Source of the DNA: Pelodera strongyloides
Taxonomy: Eukaryota; Nematoda; Chromadorea; Rhabditida; Rhabditidae
Direction: 5' to 3'
Length of the DNA: 64,000 nucleotides
Assembly: GCA_036852015.1 (NCBI GenBank)
Contig: JAANDG010000030.1
Coordinates: forward strand, 124,001 to 188,000
Below the pieces are notes generated by a model. That model made no database searches. It had not been told where the DNA came from and saw only the letters and a list, made by a program, of their open reading frames with translations. The position numbers and the translations under genes are program-made. Position 1 is the stretch's first letter, and every line of letters starts with the position of its first letter. Below are positions 23,196 through 35,126 of this stretch, in pieces.

Positions 23196-24303
23196 GTGCA
23201 GCAAACTTTCTTGACGTTTATTCTTACAATTAGGTGAAGCTTACGCCTAACTTGCTGTTAGTAGCTTGTAGTTTAGTAAGAAAACCGGTCGTTTAATTCT
23301 TTTGTTTTGAAAATTTCAGCTTTTATGTGTTTTTTTTTGCCCTCTCTCTCATCCTTTTAATTTTTTAAAGCTTTATTATAATTCTAGAATCTCACAAACA
23401 CATGACTAATAATACTTTGTTATTGCATTTCTTGTACATACACTTACTATTTACTATAGATTTATTTGGTTTTCTTAGTTTTACTTCAAAACTTAATCGG
23501 AAACTGCACTAACCATCTTGTTTTCGCTTTAAACTATAATTGAGGTTTCAACTAATTGTATATCTTAATTGCCCAACTTTACACGGCCATTTACGCGGGT
23601 TTAATTGACCTCGTGTGTTTATCTTGTAGAAAATGTTTATTTATATTCTTCCCATTTTGATATAGTTTTATATTTTTGATATATTGCAGTTTATATGTAC
23701 TTTCAAAAGGTTGAAACGTTTATTTTGTCACATTTTAGTGTTTCCCTGAAATTCGGTGCTTTTCATGTTGTTATACATATTGCATTTCGTGAGAATTTTT
23801 ATCTGTCGTTGTTAGTAAAGTATTGAAAATAGTATTTTCTTTGTAGTGTGTTCAAAATCATGTACTGTGCCAGAACTGCGCTGCTTGCGGGTTTCATGAT
23901 TCTTTGCCGCATCGGCGCCTACAGAAAACATAATAATTGCTTGTGTGTCGTGTACTACATCAAGTAGGTAAACGATATGTTTTGTATAAAATTGTGTATT
24001 TTATAAATTTATAGCTCACAAATTTCTCTCCGGAAGTATGAGCGTTCATCATGAACCAACTTAGAAAAGCTTATTTTCGGAAACATTATCCTGATTTTTG
24101 ACACATGGCCTGGGCCCTCTCGTTTGCGGGGCCATTCATGATAACTCTCTTGGGATACGCCGCTAAATATGGGGAAATATATCTCATATAAGCCCCATGA
24201 TCGACGGTCAACTGGCCCAAATTTGGTGTTCATTTTTATTTTATTTAAAATATCATTTTATTTTTATTTACGCGCAACCATTGCCACCGACCGAATTTTT
24301 TTG

Positions 24304-24304
<1 letters not shown>

Positions 24305-24368
<64 letters not shown>
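24305..24368. repeat. (TA)n microsatellite
   Basis: About 30 TA units in the intergenic region. Confidence 0.9.
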
Positions 24369-24373
<5 letters not shown>

Positions 24374-24435
24374 TTCAATCAATCAATACTGCTAAAACGT
24401 ATCGGTTACGGAAAAATGGAAGCAATGAACTATTT

Positions 24436-24618
24436 TATAACGAAATTTGGCCGATTTTTGAAACACATAGAGTACACTACCATTCTTACGCAGCTGATGT
24501 AAATTAACATAAATTAGAATAAAAAAAAACCGAGCTAAATTCGAGTAACTTTGCATAAATACGTAAGAATTCAGTGGTCCACGATGTATTGCAAAAACCG
24601 GCCGGTGTTTTGCTTTAA
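24436..24618. mobile_element. MITE family A copy
   Basis: One end decayed (ACGAAATTTGGCCGATTTTTG), the other intact (CCGGCCGGTGTTTTGCTTTAA). Confidence 0.65.
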
Positions 24619-24830
24619 CAAACCAAATGTGACATTTCATAATATAAATAATAACATAAAAGTTCAAGAATCAAATAATGATATCTCGGGGCATAATTAG
24701 AGGCAGCGAGTAGAACTGCAAATGCCAAGTGGGGAAGAGACAACAAGCTCAAATATCCTCCTACATTCGGATTACGCAACCCCCGTTCCATCTTACTATT
24801 GATGGTTATCTTAATTGAAGTTAAAGCGAA

Positions 24831-25002
24831 CTACCGGCCGGTTTTTGAAACGCATCGTGCACAACTGAATTCCTGCGTATTTATGCAAAGTTACTCGAAT
24901 TTAGCTCGTTCTTTTACGCTAATTTATGCTCATTTGCATAAGCTGCATAAGAATGCTGGTGTGCTCGATGTGTTTCAAAAACCGGCCTGTATTTCGCTTT
25001 AA
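24831..25002. mobile_element. MITE family A copy
   Basis: TTAAAGCGAACTACCGGCCGG ... CCGGCCTGTATTTCGCTTTAA, 172 bp. Confidence 0.8.
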
Positions 25003-25670
25003 AATGGTTGCGTGGTTTCCAAACTTTCCTTTATGTGGTCCCAGTTTTTTTTTTTTTTTTTGAATTATGACGTCACTTTGTTGAACGGTGCCTCGAAAAG
25101 GCATAATTAGAGATCATAATCATAAAAGGTAGAAAGGGCAAGAAATAACGAAACATAGATACTTGCGGTAGTATCCGCAACTAAAAATAAAAAAATAATT
25201 ATAAATGCATGGTATGAAACGTGACAACAGAATGATAGAAGTAATTAAGAAAATTATTAAAAATTTTGCCGGTACTTCGCTGCTGTGCTATTTTTGTTGT
25301 TGCGCAGCTCACTCGTGCTTTCCTATTAAATTTGTGCTAACCCGATGCTGTTCGATTTCCTTTTCGTCTCCTTAGTTTCCTGATTAAACAACTTTATATA
25401 TATAAAAGATAATCCCCGTTTCATAGTTTATTGCATGTAAAATGTGACACCATAAATCCCATAATTTCGCAATTTCCCTCTAATCTCTAGTATTTTTATC
25501 CGATTAATTTCCAACGCAACGGAAATGAATAGAGAAAAAGTGGAATCAATTTTTGTGAAAACAAAAGAGATGAAAATCTTTTACCACTTTTATATACATA
25601 CCCATCATGCTTTCATTTTTGTAAGTTTATTGACTTTCATATAATTTACTAAAAAAATTTTTAAAGCGAA

Positions 25671-25841
25671 ACACCGTTCGGTTTTTGAAGCGCATCGCGG
25701 ACAACTGAATACTTACGTATTTATGCTAATTTGCTCGAATTTTTTTCTTCTAATTTATGTTCACTTACATATGCAACATAAGAATGCTGATGTACTATGT
25801 ACTCAATGCGTTTCAAAAAACCGGCCGGTATTTCGTTTTAA
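25671..25841. mobile_element. MITE family A copy
   Basis: TTAAAGCGAAACACCGTTCGG ... CCGGCCGGTATTTCGTTTTAA, 171 bp. Confidence 0.8.
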
Positions 25842-26235
25842 GTTATGCTGTAAACATTGAAAATGTATCGTTTCTTAGATGTGGTATACGACAAAATTCC
25901 ACTTCCTCTCTGCCTCCAACACTTAGTAACACAAAGACCAACTTGCTAATTATTGAACTGCGTGTGTCGTAATTCACGCAGCTCATTTGCATACTTATTC
26001 TTCTACGTACTGAAATTTATGTCCCTTTTTATGTAACCAATTTTTGAAGTTCCGATACCCTTGGTGCTTGTTTTATGAAGCTGAAGTAACGCTTATTCCG
26101 CCTGTGAAGAGGAAACAAAGTTCAAAATTCTTTATTCGCTCGCTTTATGTCTTTCTTTTTTTATCAATTGTACTTTCTATTGTAAACGTTGTGGGGACAT
26201 ATCGATGCGGGCTTTGATTGCAGTGCGCGCGTTGA

Positions 26236-26327
26236 ACACATTACGCACATTGCGCACATTGCGCACATTGCGCACCCTGCGCACATTGCGCACATTGCGT
26301 ATATTGCGCACATTGCGCACTTCGCAC
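26236..26327 (+). repeat. 9-bp minisatellite TTGCGCACA
   Basis: About ten units, with variants CCCTGCGCA and TTGCGTATA. GC-rich within AT-rich intergenic DNA. Confidence 0.85.
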
Positions 26328-27927
26328 AAAAGTGGAAGTGACCCCTACCCTTTACTTGACCATGACGAAACAGAGAGGCTCCTCTGCAAAAGTTGATATC
26401 CAAACGATGAAACATCTGTTTAATCCACCGGCATAAATTATTCACTAATAATGAAGTGCACTTTTCAATGATGCATTGACCAAACAACTCAAAAGGGTAA
26501 TTGAAGCAATTGACCTGTCATTTATTGCCTGACAAATTGCCCTAACTGGGCATATTTTTGGTGCACTCTTGAATAGAGGAGTAGTAGAGAAAGAGAAAAG
26601 CATGGGATATCTTATAAGGTTGACGTGACCTTCTGCTAGTAACATAATTTTTGCAGCACACGCTAATTTGTAAAGAGATATGGCACGTGGTCCGTGCAGA
26701 AGCTGGACTACTGTTTCTGCAGTTGCCTGTATTCTGTGCAAATTTATGTTACCGACGGTCATATAAATTTGCATGCTAGATATGGAAGTGCAGCTTTACA
26801 CATATACTTCAGAAAAATCCAACTGACCTACAAGATCATACAAAAATTTCGCCGTTTTTATCTCTTTTTCAGCAATTACAGTCGTTAGATTTCCTTTCTA
26901 GTATAAAACAAGCGGTAAGCCATTAGCGTAGACGGTAGCGGTACTAATGATACGTTGATAGGTAGTATGTTTATGCAGCTTGCATATAGCACACGAATCT
27001 GTCCCTCTAGAAACATTATAATAAATCTCAGAAGACGCAAGAATAACATTTCCCTATTTATTATAAGTAGTAGTATCACGGGGGCAAATTGTTTCCGGAG
27101 TAAAAGGGGCCGCGGGCCCCTGGGGACCTAGGGACTCTAATTCCGGCTCGCTCACTGACTTCGTAATTATCGCTATACTGAATTATATGCAATTGCCCTC
27201 GGCAACGTCAGAAATCTTTGCTTGCTTGGCTTAATTAGCTTGCATAAATTCATATTAATTTTTTCTATAATGTCATATAACTGCGACTTTTGCTGCTTTG
27301 AAGTAACAGGTCTTGTGATGCATTTTCATATTGAAATTTTTATGTTCGGCTCCAGACTATTTTATTTTTGTCTTTTTTACAATTGTAAAGGAAAATGAAT
27401 AGTGTCCCACACTGTTGAGTGCGTTGACTGGGCCGCATATCATTGGCTCACTTTTAGGTGTGTGGCAACTTCTGGGCGCACCCATCTTTTGTGCCGGTTT
27501 TTGTGCCCCAATAACTGATCGCTGCGCACTTGTGGCCAAGGGCCAAGACGCACAACATGTTTATGTTATTTTTCAATATATCAGCACACGATTCTATATG
27601 TATATCGCCATGAATTAAATAATACTTATTTTATTTCTGATTGTGAAAATGAAGCTCATTGTAAACGTGGAAGATAATAAGGTAAATAGAAAAAGAAAAA
27701 TGTGGGATTTTATATAAATAAACGGATCATAAATAACAGGATTTTGTATCCTTCGCCATAGAAACCTTTGATGACTAATGCTGAAATTACCCGACTTCCT
27801 TGTTTTAGTATCTTATTTTTGCCTAATGCAAGAGTAAGCCTCAGTGACCCTGAGCGGCTAGGATGCTAATCCTTATAAGCTCAGGTCCAGAAAAAATGTG
27901 CATTAATTTGTTTATACGCATTTTTCT

Positions 27928-28357
27928 TTAAAGGATCGCAGTCACTACAAATTCGTATTTTTTATTCGCTTTTCATTAAATATTCAAATATGTGAAGAAC
28001 ACTACGATTCCAGCACCAAAGTACGGCAAAACGAACTCAGAGAGAGAAATCCCTGTGTATGAGTTTTACTAATATACCGTAGTTTATAATTGCCCGTATA
28101 GAGTTTCATAATAAATACCCTGCAGTGATAAACCACGCGCCAGGTGTAACACTGCAGGATGTTCACTCTCCAAGTACCCCTGGCAATTGCATATATGCAC
28201 CGGCGACGGTCATTTACCAAAACCCATTTCATTGATTTCTCTCCCTGAGTTCGCTTTTATGTGGCTTTTTACTGGCTGCATATTATTTTATAAATCTTCT
28301 TGCATCTAATAAAAATTTAATAAAAAAGTTGAATTTGAAGTGACTGTCTTCCTTTAA
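27928..28357. mobile_element. TTAA-bounded element family D, copy 2 (reverse orientation)
   Basis: 430 bp, reverse complement of 8634-9064 with scattered differences, again bounded by TTAA and again abutting another TTAAAG element (28354-28515). Confidence 0.8.
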
Positions 28358-28515
28358 AGTGACATAACACATTTTTGTAATGTTTGTTGGACGTTGTAGC
28401 CCATGGAGTGTATGCAAATGACTGCGTACTGCGCGATTTTTTTTTTCATTGGCATGTAGCATATGGGAATGCAGTTGTCCAACGCGTTTGAAAAATCGGC
28501 CATTATATCGCTTTA
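28354..28515. mobile_element. Degenerate TTAAAG element next to family D copy 2
   Basis: Starts TTAAAGTGACATAACAC and ends CGGCCATTATATCGCTTTA, a diverged relative of family A. Confidence 0.5.
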
Positions 28516-28786
28516 GGAGATCAGTGATGTCTGCAAAAACATTCTAGTGAAGCGCCAATTAAAACTTTACGCTTCTTTGATTGAGAATTATGAAATTTGA
28601 TGTTTTTTAAACGGAATGTGTACCCTATTGTTGTATTCTGTTCAACGCAACTTCTATATAGGGTTATCATTTTAGAAAATGATATACTTTATCTCTCTTT
28701 ACACTGTTTACATGTTCTGTATCTCACATTTACATTAATTACACTTTGGTTTAAACTTAGCTCTCTTCACATGCTGCCTCTCAATA

Positions 28787-28805
28787 TCTCTCTCTGTCTC
28801 TTTCG

Positions 28806-28862
<57 letters not shown>

Positions 28863-29047
28863 CCTCCTCTCAATTTGCTTTTTATAATTTTTGTATCAAA
28901 AGCCAATCATCTTTCCTCCAACAGCTATTACTTGCCAGGGATTAAATTAGCGGCGAAGATAATTAAATGAGCAACTAAAAGACATGTAAAACGTTCTCTC
29001 TCTCGCTTTCTCTCTCTCCCTCTCTCTCTCCCTCTCTTTCTCCCTCC

Positions 29048-29081
<34 letters not shown>

Positions 29082-29120
29082 GTTCTCATCTCTCTCTCCC
29101 TCTCTTTCTCTCACTCTCAC
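28787..29120 (+). repeat. (CT)n tracts upstream of the SLC26 gene
   Basis: Two CT-rich blocks, 28787-28857 and 28997-29120, about 300-600 nt before the transporter start codon. Confidence 0.85.
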
Positions 29121-29378
29121 TACCTCAGTCTCATTGATATTGAGCCTCACCTACCTATATTAAACAACTGTTTTCCCAGTCATTATCTGCACATTATATT
29201 CCACTATAAGCCCTTCTGTGCTCCCATCTGAGCCTATATTACACGCAGTCAATTTTGCCAAAACACGTGCAATACAGCTTGAAACATTTTAGGCCTTTTC
29301 TTTCGTTTCTTGCATGTCCATGTACTAACAAAACGATTTCTGAAATTTCTTGAAAATTTGTTTCAGACCCTTGAAACC

Positions 29379-29399
29379 ATGTTTATCACGGAAAATTAA
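29379..29399 (+). promoter_or_regulatory. Short upstream ORF in the SLC26 5' leader
   Basis: ATG TTT ATC ACG GAA AAT TAA lies 14 nt before the start codon chosen for the transporter, downstream of an apparent 5'-UTR splice acceptor (TTTCAG ending 29366). A six-codon uORF could lower translation of the main frame. The sequence is clear; the effect is inferred. Confidence 0.4.
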
Positions 29400-29413
29400 G
29401 AAACTATAACAAA

Positions 29414-30908
29414 ATGGACTGCATCTCTTTGTTAGGACCATTGCCGACCAAGCAGCAGATCAACCAGGTACGCGTTGTTATATTTATACTACCATATACA
29501 CTTATTTAAAACGGTATGGCACGTGGTTTCTGAAGAAATCCGCCTGCCCACAATGTAACATATGCATGAGAAAAATAGTCGTCCAGTATACTCTTCACAA
29601 ACCATGTGACGTAATATTTATGTTACTTATATTGAATACGCAAATAATGAGTCATACCAGTTCTTATTTACATTATTATATTATTTATTGTTAACATTAA
29701 AAGGTAAACATTTATTCAGGACGAGTTCGACGCTCGCTACAAATTCGTGAATCGCGAACAGCTTCCTCAATGCAAATGTGAAGGAACTCTGAAATGGATT
29801 GGAAAGAAGATTGGAGATAGGAAATGCGAGAAAAATGTATGTTGTAGATCAAAATGGGCATTTGTAGATTAAAATGAGCTTTTGTAGATCAAAATGGACA
29901 TGTGTAGATCAAAATGGACATTTGTAGATCAAAATGGACATTTCTAGATCAAAATGGGCATTTTATAAATGAACACTTTTTTGTATGTAAAAAAAAGAAT
30001 TAGTGAGGCTTTGCGTTACGCTCGAAAGACAAAGAAATTTTTTTTTGTTTCATCAACATTTCGTCCAAACAACAGCCGCTTTTCGTTCAAATGGGTAGTT
30101 TGAAGTATTTTCTGAAGAAAAATTCCAAACAGTCTCAAATCTGGCTTACTGCTTAAGACATCTAAAACATCCAAAAACATCTTTGACATCCGCAAACAAT
30201 CGTGACATCTAAAACATTATTTAGTTACAAATTACAATTCTTCATAATTTCAGTGGTCGTCTTTCTTCCCCTCCTATCATTGGATCAGTAAGTACGGACT
30301 GAAGTCCGATTTACCGCGGGACCTTCTGGGATCCTTTCTCCTAGCTGCGCTACTCCTTCCTCATGGTTAGTTTTACTTGTATCGTTACTTTATTTTTAAT
30401 TACCTGAGCGGCCTGAGCCTACGTCGACCTAAGCTATCTAGAGTAAGCCTGAAACTTTCCTGGTGCAAGCGGCGTGAGTTCGGCGGCTATAATTGCATGC
30501 CACCACGTTACCAAATGCATTTTGGACGTCGATTTTACGCGGCTGACTTACATGAGATGACAACATGAGGACAACTCGTTTCTCAAAACTGGTTTCTCAA
30601 GAAAGTGTTGTTTATTTATTTGAAAAAATGTTGTTTATTTATTTGCTAGTGGTTTAGGTCTTTGCAATGGTCAACTCGCGTTGAATGAGCCGCTAAAGGG
30701 CCTCTATGCTCTTTTTCTCCCTCAATTGTTGTATGTAATCTTTGGATCCTCCCGGCACTCATCGTTGGGTGAGTTGGCTTTGACGCAATGCCTAAGTATT
30801 GATATTTGGCTAAAAAAATCTTGACCTGAAAATCGGTAGATCAAATCTTGACCTGAAAATCGGTAGATCAAATCTTGACCTGAAAATCGGTAGATCAAAT
30901 CTTGTCCT

Positions 30909-30946
<38 letters not shown>

Positions 30947-33900
30947 GGGGGGGTCCTGAAAATCGGTAGCTCGCAGCGGGTCTCTCGAAGAAATAACTGC
31001 GAGTTTTACTCGTTATGAGATGCTTTTTGCCTACTGTTTCTGAAAACCTCCCGTCTGCATGTTAAAAGTCGGCAGGCATGAATGGTGAGAATTTACAAAC
31101 AAGTTCTATTTTCAGGGTCAATTACCTTTGTATCATTAATGACGTCATCGTCATTATATCACGCGGGCACTTCAGTTGGATCCCTGACGATGATCTGTGC
31201 AGCTATTCATGTAAGCTTTACTATTTATTAAAGTTAAAGTTCCTGATTCTCTGACTTCAGTTAGAAACTCTTTTTCTTGTTCTTCTTTCCATCGTGGTAT
31301 TCGCAGTAGTGAAATATTGAAGGATCATGACTGGATCGTCACGTCACTTGCGTGCCCTCTCGCCTGATCTACATGCATCACCATTATAATGCTTATTTCC
31401 TCCATAACTGAACGTTGCAAGTCGTTGGAGCCTAATTCGGGTGGAATCCAACCTTGATGAAATACTGATTCTGGTATCCTCGTTGGAAGATTCAGCAATT
31501 GTACCTAATTAAAAGTTTTGAGTTCCACAATTTCAGTTTCTAATCGTTGCATTCCGCATGGAATGGGTGCTCGGCTGGGCACCCGATTTCCTCCTAAATG
31601 GTGCCGCTCTGGGAATGTTTGCCAGATTGGTGCTATCACAAATGGGCAGCTTTTTCGTGTTCACCGACGAAAGTTGCACCAAGTTCGATTGGGTGAGTTT
31701 TTCTACCGTTTTGGATACTACCTTATTACTTTCACGTAGGATAACCCCTTGAGACGTAGTGGTGAGAGCTTAGGGCTGTTAGCTTAGCTGTATGCAGTCA
31801 AGCTCTTACCTACGGGCCCTACGGCACCACAAACCACCAAAAGCAATAATAAGTACAGTACCCAAGCCCCGCCCCCGCATGTCTTGTTGTCTGGCCCCTC
31901 TCATTCACCTGCAGTGTCTTTGGTCGGCCGTTGACTGTCTGACGACGATCCATGTCTGGACGCTCCTGCTCGGCGTGCTCTCTCTTGGTTTTCTGGCTCT
32001 CTTCGTCTACGTGATCAATCCAATCGTTATCAATAAAGTTCAATTCTCGATTCCACATGAATTACTCCTGGTAAGTCAGGTTCATTATTCTATTCCCTGA
32101 GTAAAACTGAGAGAGAGAGAGAGAGAGACTAGAGAGACTAGAGAGAGAGAGGGGGAGAGAGAGAGAAAAGGAGATGGAGAGACACGATTTGGCGACTTTG
32201 GCATTTCCAGTATTTATTTCTCTTATTCAGATTCTACTCTCAGTATTTCTCTCCTACTCTTGCAACTTCAAGGAAAACGGAATACAGTTGCTGCTCAAGA
32301 CGGTGGCGTACAGGTTTGCCGTTGAAAATCTCATTCTATTTTCTCCAATGATTTAAAGCGGACTGACAATTGGTTTTGAAACTTGTGCTAAACAACCGCA
32401 TTCCCGTCCTTATAAGCAAGTTCTGTTCGATCATGTGGCAGAAATGCCCAAAATTGTACATAAATTTGCATATAATACTTCAAAATGAGGGTGTCCTGTA
32501 TGTGCATGCAGCTTCAAAACCACGTGCCATACCGCTTTAGCTTCGCGGTCAACGTAAGTGGTAAACTCCCTGCATCCCTGCGAGTTGTCACTGGATATTC
32601 AAGGCAAGAGCCCACAGGTTCGATTCCTGTGCCTGCCATATATGTGTAGTATTCAGGCCTCCCGAGCTCTCCATACCTTCAATATTCGATGAATTCTCTG
32701 CGTCTCTGCTCGATGGATCTGCTCTCGCTCTCTTCATTCTGGCCTCACATCTCAAAGTGACAAAGGCAATTGCAATGGAGAAAATGCAACAGATAGATCG
32801 TAGACAGGTTGGTGGAGGAAATCAATAAAATCAATCAATAAATCGCATGATTGGCATATGTGTGTGCGTTTGTGTGTGCGTATGTGTGCGTGTGTGTGTG
32901 TGTGTGTGTTTTTTTTTTTTAAGAAAAAAATCAAGAACTTACCTCACTATTGATCATTTCGAGGAGCTGGTGGCGTTCTCAATCTTCGAGCTCCCGATGT
33001 CCTTCTTGGGACTCCCGGCAGTGGGAACTTCACTGGGACTATCACAAGTTAACGTCGAAAGCGCCCGGTTTTCTTTGGTTTGTTGTAGTTTGTGTTGTTA
33101 TTATTATAACAAAACTAATTTATTAGATCATGATCACAAAAAAAAAATATCTCGTTTCGACACCACATGCCTAATACATGGTATCGACGTCGACCCCCTT
33201 TTCATAACGAAATAATACAATTGAAATTATCGTTTTCTAATTGTCTCATGTTTAGGTGAGCAACATCATCTCCTGCATATGGCTGATGGTATTCGTCGTG
33301 TTTTGCCTCCCAATACTGCAATTTTTACCAAAAGTAGGAATTTTGAACAACTGTAATTGTTTTATTTCCATTTCTATCTCTCTTGCTCTCTTCCACGATT
33401 TCATTTTATTTTTCTATCTTACCCTATTTCTCGTATGATTTCTAACTCCTAATGTAACGGTTCCTGTATAGGCATTCATCTTCATCTTCCTAGGTAACGC
33501 TCGCCTGTATTCTCATCACTTCATTCCCAAGTGTATTGGGTGAAGTCCGTCACTTGTCACGGTTGTGGAAGATCTCCAGAAACGATTTGGTAGGTTCCAA
33601 AGCAAAGCAAAGTGATACAACGCATGGTTTATATTCTGGGTGCATTTACAGATTTACATGTACTGTACGCACATTTATGTGCCCTTCTGGCTCTGGCCAT
33701 TCCCGGTACCGACTGCAGTACATTTGCTCGTAAATGGGTATGCCAGGAGTCAGACAAATACGAAAAGTGACAAAGAATAAACTATTTCAGGTTGTCTTCA
33801 TATTGGGCGCCCTTTCTACCGTAGTCGTGTTCAATATTTGTAGAGGGTTCTTATTGGCGATCGCTTTCGGACTACTATCCGTTGTGCACAGGATTCAATG

Positions 33901-35089
33901 GTGAGCGGGATTTTTTTTTATTCAGAGATGACTCAGAGTTGATATAGTCTCATCTCATACCTCATACCGTCTTTTTTAGTATTGGTATACTTCTATCCTT
34001 TTGTGCATTGGCTTATTCGTCTTATTTCGTTACATCATAGGCAAACTATTTCCCTAACGACTAAAACCAACGCGCGGCGCAGAAATTGCGCAACACCGAT
34101 GCGCCAAACATGGATGAAAGTTGCGCCAGAGATACCTCAATATATAAGTCAAAAGGTCAATATCAATTTAGGCCCACTCGCGAAGTTCTTATGCGCCTGG
34201 ATGGAGATGGACGGTTTGGAGAAGAGGATAGGTAAATATTTAGTCGTTTTCAATAATCTGCCTGTTTTTAGACTATTTTTTTGTTGTTCGGTGACGATCC
34301 TTCCGTTCTCCCAAAAGGGAGCTTTCTCCCTGTCTACCCAATGACTGCCTCACAAGTTCCACTAGGTTCCATTGGGCCAAATTTGTATACATTTAGGTAC
34401 GAGGGTGAACCCTGTGAGGCCCCAGCTCGCGTTCTCAAATTCAATGCTCCTTTGGTAAGTTTCAGTTGTGTGAAGCAATTGTCTTGTTCAAAAAATCCCT
34501 ACCCTGAACCTGAACCCTGTCCTAATCTTTACCAAATAGTTATTCAAATTTTTATCAAATAGTCATTCAAATGTGCTTCGAAATTCAATGGACGGTATAA
34601 GTGCTATCCAACCATATGTTGCCCGAGGAACAAAAATCCGCCTAATAAAATAACTTCATTGCAGCTATTCAATAACGTCGACCGTTTGCGTGACGAAGTT
34701 AAGGAGCAGTGCAGGCTCATAAAAGGGTCAGCTTTTTTCTATGTTATATTCCTAATTATGACATGCGATCAATAAGCTAAATTGATTAATTAATTTGTTT
34801 ATTATCTGTGTCACATGTGTAACCTCATTAATAAACCTACTAACTATGTCATTAATCATCACAATTTAGACAAGTTCCTCTGGGTATCGGCACCAGAACT
34901 GGCAGTCTTCGGAGTCAGATAGAAGTTCGTTTGTCGGCTCCACTCGAAGCAAAGCAATCAATTGCCCAAAGCCGCACCAATTTGACCAATTTCGTCATCA
35001 ATGATCCGCAGGTAATTAGTAAAATCCCAATTATAGTACACGGCAATTGCACAGGTAGAGGGAAAGTGTGGCGACGGAAGACAGAGGAA

Positions 35090-35126
<37 letters not shown>

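Larger units (their letters stand above)
22740..29365. other. Intergenic region without a recognised gene
   Basis: Between the teneurin poly(A) signal and the SLC26 leader. It holds a 32-nt T run at 22890-22921, MITE family A copies, one family D element, a GC-rich inverted repeat, TA and CT microsatellites and a TTGCGCACA minisatellite. I found no open frame with family features or coherent exon chain on either strand. The SLC26 promoter and first exon are probably here, near the CT tracts. Confidence 0.6.

Noticed and set aside
26164..26487. Minus-strand ORF with CAM repeats
   Set aside because: Translation of the TTGCGCACA minisatellite; no homologous domain and no splice context.
33472..33493. 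22-nt microexon GCATTCATC... in the SLC26 gene
   Set aside because: It breaks phase with the next exon; using the acceptor at 33493 directly gives a phase-0 join with good family similarity, so this stretch is the polypyrimidine tract.
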